NCBI GenBank assembly: GCA_964036155.1
Contig: OZ038423.1
Coordinates: 31,387,249 to 31,451,248 of the forward strand
Origin: Diploscapter coronatus
Lineage: Eukaryota; Nematoda; Chromadorea; Rhabditida; Rhabditidae
Direction: 5' to 3'
Length of the DNA: 64,000 nucleotides
Shown: in pieces, positions 34,354 to 46,136 of the stretch
How the letters are laid out: each line of letters starts with the position of its first letter
Numbering within the stretch: position 1 is the first letter of the stretch
Notes under the pieces: generated by a model
What the model saw: the letters and a program-made list of their open reading frames with translations, nothing else
Databases searched by the model: none
What the model was told of the DNA's origin: nothing
Made by a program: the position numbers and the translations under genes

Positions 34354-35995
34354 ATGGCATATGGAGAGGAAGATGTCTTGTCGCTCAGCGTGCGGTGAGA
34401 AAATATCTTTTTTTCTTAAAGTAACTGTAAATCTTCAAAATAATATTTTTCTATAAAAAATACGAATTTTCAGGACAATGGTGTACGTGGTGTCGTCCCT
34501 GCCTCTGACAGCCCTCATCCTTTGCGTAATAACCTCCCTCTTGCTGCATTTCGATGAGTCCACCAGAACGCATTGCAGAGTGCCTAATTGGTGAGATTTT
34601 TTTTACAAAAATAAATGATCGAATTTCAAAGAAAATGCTAAAGTTTGAAATCCAACAAAACGTTTCAGGCTGCCCTCGATTTCTGCGGCAGTCGCAACCT
34701 ACGAGCCGGAAAAGTTCATCTGGCGAATGTTCATCGGCATTCACGCGGGGCCACGATTAGTTGCTGCATTAGCCTACAGGCAAAATCTTACTCGATACTT
34801 TTCTTTGAAAATATTACTGTAGTTTCAAAAATTACTAGCTTTTGTAGATACACGATCTATTCGATGGATTACTATATTTTTAGCAATAGCTGATTGTTTC
34901 CAATTTATAACTGTTTCAATTTTCAGGAATTTCCTCTCGAATTCCCCTCTGCGACCTCACAGCGGTCTGCGATCGTTCCGCTTTCTGTGCAATTTCGCGT
35001 GCATTTTGCACATCATGGAGAATCTATTCCTGCTCGGCCTCACGTCCGTTTCGTCCACTGAAGATCATGGTATATATTCTTTTTTAGAAACTTTTTAAAT
35101 ACTTAATTTTTATTTTTTCTTCAATCATTTTGACTAACTTTATTTTTCTGCTATCGATGATTCCTTTGTATTTTTTAAAACTGTTTTCCCTATTCCAGAA
35201 CTGCACAAACTCTGTTTCATCGGATTCGAGTTCTGTGCGACGATTTATATGTTCCTCCACACATGGCTCTTTCATTATTCCGGCAGACGGAGGACCACTC
35301 AATTGGTGCGTCAAAACTATTTATTTTTATTTGGCATCTCTTTATTTCAGGGCGAAAAGTCGTACGAGTACAAAATTCTGTTCGTCTCCATATCATGCAT
35401 TTCAATGGGTATGGGAAGTTGATATTTTTCTATCCGATTTTTTGAAAATAAATTTGGTTTTTATTCATTCTATTTCAGCAGTAGCGGGTTATCTGTACTA
35501 TCGTCACAACGCGTATTGTGAACCAGGAATCTACACGTTGTTTGCGCTAGCAGAATACGTCATAGTTTTCGGTAAATTTCATTTCATTTGGCCTTTTTCT
35601 GAGATTTCATTCAATTTATCCATCATCAATAACTGAAAGTTCATATACTATTCGGGCAAGATGATGGCTATAGAAGAGAAAAATTAGGAGTTTTTCCAAA
35701 AAAAAAAGTGATTTATTCTATTTTATCTTCGAGTCCGTTTATACTTAGTTGCATTGCAACTCGCTTGAAATAGCACGGGAAGCGAAGAGAGCGTGATTGC
35801 ATCATTTCTTGTGTTCTCTTGATTTGCCATGCTATTTCGAGCGAGTTGCAATGCAACTAAGTATAAGCGGGTCCTTTATTTTTAGCCAATGTGGCTTTCC
35901 ACTCGACGCTGTATTTCGATTTCTACGATCGATTTTTGATGCTGACATCCAGTGGCTACATGCCTCTACCGATGAACATCGAAAAGGATACTTGA
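34354..35995 (+). CDS. PGAP2: PGAP2-like GPI-anchor lipid-remodelling membrane protein (Frag1/DRAM/Sfk1 family)
   Basis: Eight exons: 34354-34394, 34474-34590, 34669-34779, 34927-35069, 35199-35305, 35351-35408, 35479-35571, 35886-35995, giving 259 aa (human about 254). Multiple membrane helices are visible: MVYVVSSLPLTALILCVITS (around 16-35), FLCNFACILHIMENLFLLGL, CATIYMFLHTWLF, ILFVSISCISMAVAGYLYY and YTLFALAEYVIVFANVAFH. Family signatures include THCRVPNWLPSISAA, KFIWRMFIGIHAGPR, and the closing ANVAFHSTLYFDF. PGAP2 acts in the Golgi in fatty-acid remodelling of GPI anchors. Intron 3 has a GC donor (TACAG|GCAAAA, 34780), fixed by reading phase. Intron 7 carries a MITE. It is probably the second gene of an operon with mrpl-16. 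Confidence 0.92.
35731..35874. mobile_element. 144-bp MITE with 48-bp inverted arms in PGAP2 intron 7
   Basis: The left arm (35731-35778) and right arm (35827-35874) are inverted copies over 48 bp with a handful of mismatches. They share TTATACTTAGTTGCATTGCAACTCGCT. Each arm contains the palindrome AGTTGCATTGCAACT, so the element can fold both as a whole and within each arm. It has no ORF. Target-site duplication is not clear. It lies on the acceptor side of the intron, ending 11 bp before the exon. Confidence 0.8.
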
Positions 35996-38900
35996 ATGGT
36001 AAGATTTGGGCATTTTGAAATTACCTAGGGAAAAGATACGCAAATTTGGGAATTATCAGAATTTTTTTAAAGTATTCAGCTAAATCTTGATTCCAATTCA
36101 GTCAAATTTCGATGTTTTTCCTTGATTCAATAATTTTCATCAAATTCTGATAAAATTCAAATATTTGAGTCGCAATTCTAAAAATTCACTTCAAACATCA
36201 TTTCTCCTCTTTCATAATAATCAACTGTGATGCAAAAGTGTCTGATGCAATTTTTAAACTTTTTAGCTTCTTCCCAGAAAATTTTATGATTCTTGTATAA
36301 TTCATGACTCTGAATATGATCAGGCCTACTTAGTTCTGCTCGACTAAAATATCAAATTTTACAAGATATTCAATTATTTAGGATTTTCTAATATTGTAAA
36401 CGGTCGATAGCTTGAGACGAAATAAGTAATCCAAAAATTCGAATATGCAGAGTTTGTTTCGTATTTACAAATAGTCGTCACATCCATTCATTGAGTCGAC
36501 TAATTATCGTAAGGTTTGCTGTAAACAGCGCGCTAACTTTTGTGCATCAAAATTGCGTTTCATTTTTATTTGTCCCAAGTTATCGGTCATTAGCAATAAC
36601 TTGAAAGCAAAATGTGATCGACATTAGTCTGTGAATCGTTAATAATGAACTTGTACATCCCAAAATAGGATATCGCTTTTTGGGTTAGAGATATCTTTTC
36701 AATTTCTCCTTTTTTCTTGATTTTTATCACTGCGGGTACAATCTAATGGGCAACGAAAATCCTATCATGCAATTTGTAGATAATAAACTAGAAAATATTA
36801 GATGTAAGCTAAATTTTATAAAATCCAAATTTACAAACCTAGATAACAAGCTTTTGTTCATATCTGCTAAATATTCTAAATTTCATAAAAGTTAAATGAT
36901 CTGCTACAAATCAGAAGTCTGATTCTAGACTAACTATAAAATCCACACATCATAACCACAAAAAATGAGATCAAGTTATTTTATTGTAGTTTTTCTGAAG
37001 TCCAAATTTTTGTTCCAAACGTTATTGATACAGCCCTCCATAGGAATTCCTCCTGAACTATTCATTCGATCGACAAACAGCCAGTCGACTTTAATCGTGG
37101 CCAGACACGTTGTCTCTTCCTCTAGGCACTTTTCAAGGGGTAGAGACGCCGAGGGTGACTCTTTCACCCTTAGCATCCCTGCACTCTACCCCTCCACATC
37201 TGGTCCCTCCCACCTTTTCCTTCCGATGACAACTATTCTCTATTTTCCTCTTTCTTTAACTCTCTCAGTTTCCCCTGATATTTCGTATTTTTGAATAAGT
37301 TACACAAAAATGAAAAATGAAAGTTGGAGCATTCGAAGAAAAATAATAATCGCATAATGAAAAAATTATCAATATTTTTCAAAAATAAGTGAAGTTATTG
37401 TTAGAAAATAGTATGATGAAGGAAATTCTAAAAAAAAATACTTCAAAGGGAAAAGAAACTGGAATTTCTGGCTATTTTTTATATGGGGAATAGTCAGAAT
37501 CGCAGAGGAATTACGCCGCGCGGGAGTATTTCCATTTTTTTTTTATCTCTTCACTTTCCCTTTTCATTCTCATTTCAAGCCACATGACAGTAATTGAGAA
37601 TGGAAAGGACTGAACGGAGACAGGAAAAGGAAGGGCAACGCAGTTCTCTGATAATATCAAAAATATTAACAAACAAGTTGGTCGTTCAGAGATTTTGCAA
37701 GAAAAATGTGATATTTTTAGAAGTTTATCGAATGAAAATTTTATTGTCGAAATATGTTGCAAAAATACAAACGCAATTTCAAGGTGAATTACATGCGCAT
37801 ATGAGATATGAAAAACTATATGCAAATTATTTATTTTTCATTATAAAAAGAGATGTTATGTAAAATATTCTATATAATTTATCTTTTCACAGAAAAATTG
37901 CAATATTTATCCAAAAGATGTTTATCTTCGGATGCACCCAGTATTATCTAATGACCCTTTGTGTGCGAGGGTCAAACTGTGTGGGAATAATATTATCTAG
38001 GAAGTCAGAAGGGGCTGTTCGATGCATATACACAAGTATGGAAACAGGAAAACTGGATAGCATAAATGTGGCTACTCACAATCTAATTCAAAGCGCTAGT
38101 ATACGGCGTAAAGGTGTGATTATGTTTTGCTTTCACATGACACAATTGTTGAAATGGTATTGATGAAAAATCATGTGAATGAATATTTTTAGAAGGTGGA
38201 AATTGTGGAAATGATCAGGATAGTTTGTCAGTTTCAGCATGGTTCTAGTACTTTAGTATCATTGATGAATCTCATTAATTTGGCAAAAAACACAGGTTGA
38301 ACTTCACTTATTTTGTGCAAAGATATAATTTTCTCAAATTTTCACTAAACGTGGAATATTAGATTAAATTTTACTTCCCTCCTAAAATTTTATACCTTTG
38401 ATACTTTCATGAATTCAGCATAATTGCTCAAATCTCCAATATCAACCTTTCGACGTTTTCGCGTTGATTGTTGAAAAGGCGTTTCGTCGGATTAAAAGGG
38501 AGACAAATTTCCGGTCGAGCTTCAAACAATCTCATTTAGAGCCTAATTAACGATACTTGTAAGAACTTTCACGTCATCTTCTCTTTCAAATTTCCTTTCA
38601 GGCAATTATTTCTGCAGGTCTTGTGCTCCTATTTATCATGAGATGAAAGATTTCCCTCGAACGAAAAAATAACGTCTCTCCAGCACATTGAAATGGCCCT
38701 TTCCCGTTGATTTAATGCAAGGAATAATAAGTTCGGGAACATTCGCAGTGGTTTTCTCGGTCTATGTTTTATCATTGAGACGGGAATTGCCCATGTTTAG
38801 TTCCATATGTGTACGACGAAGAGAGCCACGTTCCAAATTCAGTGGACCGCGTCGCGACCGCGCCACTTGAAAATAACAAGGCAGAGGCAGGGTGCAGCAG

Positions 38901-41900
38901 CCTATGTTGTCACATGAGGGGTGCACATTTGCAAGAACACCAGAGAGACAGAGTCAACACATAGCATAGGGGGCAGACACTCAGAGTGGGAAACTAACAA
39001 CACACAGCTGTTGAGAATGGGATGGCAGAGGCCTTGGATTGAGATTGCAGGATTGGACGAGAGATCGAATTGTCAGTGACAGTGATTAGAGGGACTAGAG
39101 AAGCAGATGAATAGTTAGAGGGATCTCGGATCAGTAATCATAATGAATAGGAAAAAAACTGGGTTGATATGAGAAGCGGGCGTAGTTTGAATTTAGATTG
39201 TCAAGTTGGAGTTTTACTTGGAAACTTAAAGTTAATTTGAACTGAGAATGTGACTAGATTGGTGATTAGGAATCGTATCATAAAGCATTTGGTTGGAAGT
39301 TATTAGAGAGTGGTTTAAGAGATGAGTAAAGTTTGGATCATACAAAGTGGGTAGCTTGGGTCCTCTAGAAGTTGAAGTTTGTCTTCAATAATGAGATTAT
39401 TGTTGGTTCAGCATTGTTAGCATAGGTCAGATGACATCACTATGTTCTCTCAGCATACTTGTCCAGATTAGGTACAATGAATTAAAGTTAGGCAGGTAGA
39501 TTTTCGAACCTGTCAAACCCGGTCGAGTTAGGTCGAAGCGAGTAGATGAGAGGAGTGTTTACCGCTCTACTGCTTGAATAACAATAATTCATTGACGGGG
39601 TTGCCAACTGCCAATGGAAAAAGAAGAGAAGGAGAAGGGAAAGTCGGAAACGAGAATGACAAACCTGTACCTGTATGTGTGATGTGTGTCTGTTTTGGGT
39701 TTGTTCAAGAATAAATATAATATAAATGAGATTCAAGAAAAGTAGATTAGTCTTCAAAGTTATCATTTTTTCGGATTACATATTCAATTTTTAATAGCTG
39801 CAGCCTGCAGGATTGTAGTGGAAAATTTCAAAATTATTGTATTTCTGTCAAATTCATTTATAATTTGTTGCGTAGTCATTTCCGTTTGCCTCAGTGTTTC
39901 AGTGTTCTATGTCAGAATCCATTTGATTCAGAGATTCTAGGGCAGATTCACTTTTTGGTGTTGTCTTCTTTGACGTTTTTTTCTCTTGGCCCTCTCGGAT
40001 CGGCCTGGTCACTCGTATTTCAACCGAGGAATGGGGAAGGAGAGTTTGCGACGCGGCGCCCGGAGGCTCGTTGCGACGCGGTCGTGCGATCGTCGATGCG
40101 AAATGCTTCAAGTGAAAAGATCGCAGCACGTGTGGGGAATTCTGCAGTGGAAAAGAAGAAGAGGATGTTGTTTTGGGAGAAACAGGGGAAGAGAAGACAG
40201 AAAAATGTCAGAGAATCAGAATTGTTTATGTAAGTGGCGAGAAGAAAAGAAATAGAACATTTTAGAGAGTCGGAATTGTTTACAGAATTTCGGAGACTGA
40301 AAGAAGAAGGAAATGGGAAAAGTATGAGAAAATCTAGAGAAAAGAGGGTAAATAGAGATTATAGGCAAGATAGAGGGCGAAAGATTGAGAATTCGGGAAA
40401 AGACATAATTTTAGAGAAGGAAAATGAAAGTTTATAGGAATGAACAGAAGAAGAAAGGAAAGATACAATGATAACGAGAACTAGAGAGTGATAAATAATG
40501 AAGGGAAGGCGATGGGAATTGCTAGTTAGAGATAAGAGAAATAGAGTGACAGTGTTTGACAGACAGTTAGAGAGTTGATAGAGACGCAGAGAGTGGCAAT
40601 GACAGTGCCAGAGGGGCAATGAATTGGCAAGCAGCCAGTGTCAAACAGGAACAGGAAGGGAGGGAATGCCTGCTTCTGCTTCTGGTGATGCAGTGTTGCT
40701 TGTTATGTGGATGGAAAATGACACTTGTAGAAAAGATAGATCAGACGGTTTTCCTTGTCTATGATATAACATCGGTGATAGAATTCTGAGAATCAAAGAA
40801 ATCAGATGGCTTCAGAAGGATATGGCTTAGCACTGGAGAAAATAAGCTAGGATTTAGATCTTGCGACATTTTTGGAGGAGTATCTTTCGACATTGAAGGG
40901 GGAATGATGAATGAAATATCTTCAGTCAGTTTTGGAAGGCCATCATTCGTTGTTGAACAGATTCTATCATCTTTCTCATGGTCAAAAATGAATAAACAAG
41001 AAGTTGCGTATGATTTTGGATGGTTCTGCGTGGTTATATTTTAGCACTGGAAAGAGATATTGACGATAATTGGAAGGCAGCCGCTGCGTCTCTGGACTGT
41101 TGAAGTGATGGGGATTGACTGAGAGGGAAGAGAAGAAGAGTAAAGGTCGAATCGGCTGGTTATCGTTGCATCATTGCACTCATTTGCATGGTCAGAGATG
41201 CGAGAGATGTGATAAGCTTCGGACAAAGTGATATGGACGGAAAGCTAGCCTATCGAAGGCTAGAAATTCTGAACAACGAAATATGGAAATCCAGTCACCT
41301 TTAGCCAGACTATTAGATTGGAACATGTAAATTGGGCAGATGCATTTGGTTATTCAGAAGAAAAGGTTGATCTTCAAGATGGAAAAGTTGAAATTCGGGA
41401 AAATAGTGTGAGAGATACCATTTCCTTCGTTGAATCATGTCAGAAAGTTTAGCTACTTTCATATAAATTTGTAGTTTTTCATGTGAAGAATACGATAATC
41501 TCGTCGTTTTGCCTTTCAAGATACAAAAAATCATTTTCATAATTTTGAAACTTTCAGAAACTTCATTATTTTTTCGTCTGCTGTGTAACTATCCACTTTT
41601 CATCGATCCAACTACAAACTGTAGAGGAGTCTTTTCTGCAACAACGCAGTCATTTCTTCCCTTCCCGATCACAACTCGATGCGCTCGTAACACACGGACA
41701 AATATCGCCTCGGCTCTGCTGCCTCTTCGCCTGCTTTGCCTGTGCTCTGAGTGAGTCTTCGCGTGCAAAGAAATAGGCGTTATTTCGAGCGCGAAATGCT
41801 GAAAACTAAACGCTATTCGATAATTCTCAACCCATGAAATTCGTACGATGTTGATAAAATCGACGATTTCGTATTCATACATGTCATAAATGGACTGTTT

Positions 41901-44900
41901 CTAGCAGATATAAAGTGCAAAACACAGGCTTAGTTTGGTTTGAATTTTATCGCAGCATGGCTAGGCTAAAATAGAATATCCCATCTTTGCACTTCCTTAT
42001 GGGCTGTTACGATAAATTAAAGTTATGCAAATTTAGTATTCTAAGGTTAAGAAAATCTTTAAAATCAACACAATGATAAAGAGAATAATAACTTCTTCTT
42101 CTCATCTAAACCTTAAACTTGTATAATTCTACTCTAAACATTCTAATCTATATGATGCATTACAACGACGGGGCGAATTTTCTTGAACTGTTCCAAAAGC
42201 CTTTCCATTCAAAGAGATTTCGTATATCCAGGCCTATTTTCAATTTCGTATCTTAATCCACGTGACGAAAGATTTCGTCCGACTTCTCTCACTCTTCTTC
42301 TTCTTTATTTCTCTGATCGGTAGGCAAAGAAATGGGATACACACTCTGTTTCTCTCGCTCTCTCTCTTTCTCTTCTTGTCCTGTCATTTTTCTTCCCTTT
42401 CAGTAAAAAGCCTTACTCTTTCGACGAATTTTCTATCTTTAGCCTCTCCGATCTTCACTAGCTATTTCGTCCATCTCTAAACCCTCTCCATATACGGACG
42501 TAGAGAAATGAAAGGCGAAGGACATAGAGGACCAGGGCCCAGAATTCGCGGAGTTTAGCTTCAGAGAGGAAAATATGCAAAAGTTTGCAAAAATAGGTCA
42601 AAAGCAAGAAGTAGAATTAGCGTAAATAACTTTGACTCTAGTGTAACTAAGGTATTTATCAATGGCGCTAACGTTATCAGCAGATTGTTAGCCCCAAGCA
42701 AAATGCAGAATCAATGATTATCAGTGAGTTTTGAAAGAGCAGGCCGAAACTCACCACTCAATTCTCAAGGTTTGATAGCAAATACTCTTAGAAAGGAGGT
42801 GGAAAAGCTACTCGTATCACTAAAAAAAGAGTAATTGCGTGGATTCTAAGATTTTCTAGGTTGCGCAAAGATTAGGGTTGCTGTGATTTATGCGAATTTG
42901 CTATCAGCTTGCCGATTTAGATAAGAATTGAATTTTCAAATGATCGTTGATAAATACGAAATTAAATTCTAAAAATTCATTGAAATTAGAAAAAAAAACT
43001 CCAGGAATAGAATGCCAGGTTTTTCTATGATTGAGTCTTTTTCACTATTATTGCATCCTAGGGAAACCTCACTAATGAGCTCCAAAAGTTATAATTTATC
43101 CATTTTCAAGAGCGAATCAGGGAAGAAGTGAATTCAATTCACATAGTTAAGAGAAACATTATTTACTTGGAAAATGAAAAACTACAAAATACCATTCAAG
43201 ATATCAAACTCTGTCGATAGAGCGAGAAAAATGGGGGTTCAAAAATTCAGTCACACTTGAATTAACGCTTTTTACGTGTTGAATCGGTATTTTGGCTTTA
43301 GTAACACTTTTATAGACCTTAGTTCCACTAGTTACGCTCACAAAATCAAAAAAAAAATTTATCAAAAAATCCCGAAATTCGAAGGTATTGTTAACTGAGC
43401 CTAACGATTATGCAAATTTCTCAGATAAATCTATGATCCTCTCCTAGAATTCGACCTTTTTTGTCCAAATTTGACTGTTTACTATATCCGAAATCAGATA
43501 ACTTCACAACTGCCGCTGGATTTTGAATGCGGCTTAAGCCGGAAGCGTGATTTTTCCCCTCGCTGCTGCATGTGAGAATGAAACGTTTCACCTCTCGGCT
43601 AGAGAGTCGTACAAAATGCCTGCTGGTCTATTTTCCGTCTATTTGCGTCTCTACGTTGGATTGCCGATTGCCATTCGACTGCTCACAGCTCAGGCCTCTT
43701 CTCTCGTTGGTTCAGCCATACACTTTCTCTCTGACTCTCTTCACTTTCCTCAATGCCCCCTCACTATTTCTTCAATTTCCCTCACCACTATCTCACTCTC
43801 TTCAGACCGACTAACTATTTCGCCTTCTTATTTTCGAAGCAGCCTCAGCGTGCGGTTCCCCCTACACTCTGCTTGCCTGCTGCCTCTTCAACACCCCATT
43901 ATCTCTCACACTAAACACCCTCTTCGTCTCTGTCCCTGTGCCCATTGACCATGTCAACCTCTGACTGTCTAGTCTCTAACCGTCCAATCCGAGGTTCATG
44001 GACAAGTTCCTAACTGCATATGGGGAATGGCTTATAGAAGGCTGCTGCTGTTGCGAAAAAAAAAGAAAAAACGCCAAAGGAGAAGGAATAATGAATGCTG
44101 AAATGTAAAATGCAATACAAATTGACACCCGCGGGAAGTACCTACGACGAAATGCAGAAAAGTTAAGAAAAACCACAACCTAAAGCATTAGGGCTGCAGA
44201 AAAATACCATTTTAATTAGTTGCTAGCAGAAGGTAGTGCGTTATTGGCGTCATTATCAATGAGTAATTCCGAAACATGACTGCAAATTTCAGATTCATTA
44301 CGAATTTTCCCAAGTCTTTCGCACTTGTTATTTTTCGGATGATTTTCAGATCAAGCCATTCTTCATATTTTAAAATAAAGATACGAGCTTTGAAGTCCCT
44401 TGTAGTTTCCACCCTCTTTTTTCTTTTCTCAATACTATTTCCCAGAAAAAAGGATGATAACTACAGTGAACCGATTTTGATTAACTCTTGAGTGCGTCGT
44501 CTAGTTTGCTACAGTTCCTAAGCTTGATAGCGTTTAGTTTTGATCTTCTAGCATTTCAAGATCTCATAGAACTTGTTTGATCGCACCTAATTTGCAATTT
44601 CTCGTTGTCAATCGCGATCAAAACAAGACACTAGGGATGGTTGGTTATGTAATTTGCATGGTTATTGACTGGCACATCGAGAGAGCCACAGACAAATTGG
44701 CTATGATGACAGCGCAGGGGGAATCAGAGATAAGCGTCGAAAATGACTTGCACATCGTAATTACTATCTAGGCAAATGCGATAGGGTATCATTTATTTCG
44801 AATTTTAAATGAAGATCAAAGCTTGAAGAAATTTGCCCAAACGGCATTTTGTCGCAGAAAAGTACAGAATTTTGTCCTATCTACACAGCTTTTTGTCAGC

Positions 44901-45403
44901 TTTAACAAACTGACCATAACTTCCAATAAAGATTTGATATTGTTAAATTTATTATGGTTACTTTGATCAGAATGAAATTAACCCTATCCTGAATCTCAAT
45001 TAAATTTATGCAAGATCTGAGAATAATGCATCGGCGCTCTCTGTGCTCAATGTTGCCATAGATTTCCTTTGCAGATATCGCTTGAGAAATGCACCCCGAA
45101 TCATATCAGTGCGAGGAAAAACCCAATAATAAACATCTTTACAAATGCTACAAATTTTACAAAAAAAATCTTTATATTTATCACCATGTTACCGAATTCC
45201 GGATATTTCAATTCATTCGGGTCTCGTAGCGAAAATATGTTTTCGCTTTCTACAGTAGTACGTTCGAAATTCGATAAATGAGTCAATTTTTGCTTGTTTT
45301 TTGGAAAACTTCTCATTGATTACTCGAAAACAGATATACACACGAAAGAAATAGATTTATTTGCTCGACAAACCCGATCGCGGGACAGTCGTGGGATTCA
45401 CGA
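35996..45403. other. Long non-coding stretch
   Basis: More than 9 kb without a supported exon. Strong strand asymmetry is present: purine-rich on the plus strand at about 38880-39100 and 40020-40620, and pyrimidine-rich at 42260-42480 and 43640-43950. This bias explains the longer frames (39865-40255, 42262-42480, 43547-43948). No tRNA, rRNA or repeat array was recognised. Confidence 0.5.
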
Positions 45404-45577
45404 TCAGATCTCGTTGGGATACGGTAAATCGTCGTCGGAATTGGAATCAGACGGCGCTACGGCGTCGCGGACGAAGCGTACGGCATCAGAACCACGAGAA
45501 TCGTCGTTGTTCAGTGCCACTGACTGCCTCAATCCTGGACGCACATGCGGACTTTTCAGATTACAATTGCAGAACGG
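45404..45577 (-). CDS. Possible isolated C-terminal exon, unrecognised
   Basis: After an acceptor-like CTAATTTAG (ending 45578 on the minus strand), 57 codons run to TGA at 45404. The codon choice (many GAC, AAC, TTC, CGC, GCC, TCC) resembles the real genes here. The peptide starts PFCNCNLKSP, continues RFVRDAVAPSD and ends SDDDLPYPNEI. It has no ATG, and no upstream minus-strand exon was found between here and HEXIM. The plus strand is open too (45294-45581 and 45361-45915) but uses mirror-image codons. It may be a terminal exon of a gene I failed to assemble, or chance in a GC-richer region. Confidence 0.3.
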   Translation of the reverse strand, partial: PFCNCNLKSPHVRPGLRQSVALNNDDSRGSDAVRFVRDAVAPSDSNSDDDLPYPNEI

Positions 45578-45797
45578 CTAAATTAGCACAAACTCGACCA
45601 AGTCCGGTACCGAAAAATAGCCCTGATCGCGCTAAATCTAATGATATTAGTCTTGTTACGTGGTTTTTTGACTTGTTCCGGAAAATCCTAACGTTTCCAG
45701 AGGTGCGTCCACTCTCCCGACCAGGGATGGGAGGGGCGAAGTGGCAGGGGGAGCGCACGCGTTGCGTGCTCGACGCAGTGGTGCGAGGCGGGCCTGG

Positions 45798-45830
45798 TAT
45801 AAAAGGCGAGTCAGTCCTTTCTCTCATTCC
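45798..45830 (+). promoter_or_regulatory. TATA-box and initiator promoter of the HEXIM gene
   Basis: TATAAAAG at 45798-45805 lies in a GC-rich setting (GGCCTGGTATAAAAGGCG). The initiator-like CTCATTCC places +1 near 45826, 28 bp from the TATA start, which is the canonical spacing. It predicts a 5' untranslated region of about 310 nt before ATG 46137. Confidence 0.55.
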
Positions 45831-46136
45831 TAGGTTGCCTGCTATTTGTGTTCAAAGCCTAGTGTCGGCGGACATAAAAATATCCTTTTCTTGCGCCGCG
45901 CGCGCGCCAAATTAACACATTTTCGAACTCTAAAAATCAGCATATTGTTCTTTACGAAAATTTTGTGAAGGCTCACTAGCGAAAATCGATTCTCATTTTC
46001 TCGATTGACACTTGGCTGGGCGCTGTCTTTACACGGTTCTCTCGAGCGCGAATTTTCATTCCTCGCGAAATTCGAATTTCGCGAGATTTTCTCCCTGATT
46101 TGTGACGAATTGTCATTGTGGTGCTTAATTTGAACT

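Noticed and set aside
36965..37294. 109-codon plus ORF
   Set aside because: No family features and no matching exons; isolated in a gene-poor block.
39865..40255. 122- and 89-codon plus ORFs
   Set aside because: Purine-rich, basic products without domain resemblance or splice support.
43547..43948. 133-codon plus ORF
   Set aside because: Pyrimidine-rich composition (Ser/Leu/Pro/Thr product) with an overlapping alternative ORF; no homology.
45361..45915. Longest plus-strand ORF in the GC-rich region (184 codons)
   Set aside because: It runs straight through the TATA box and the predicted transcription start of the HEXIM gene, has low-complexity arginine-rich content and no homology. The opposite strand shows better codon choice in part of it.
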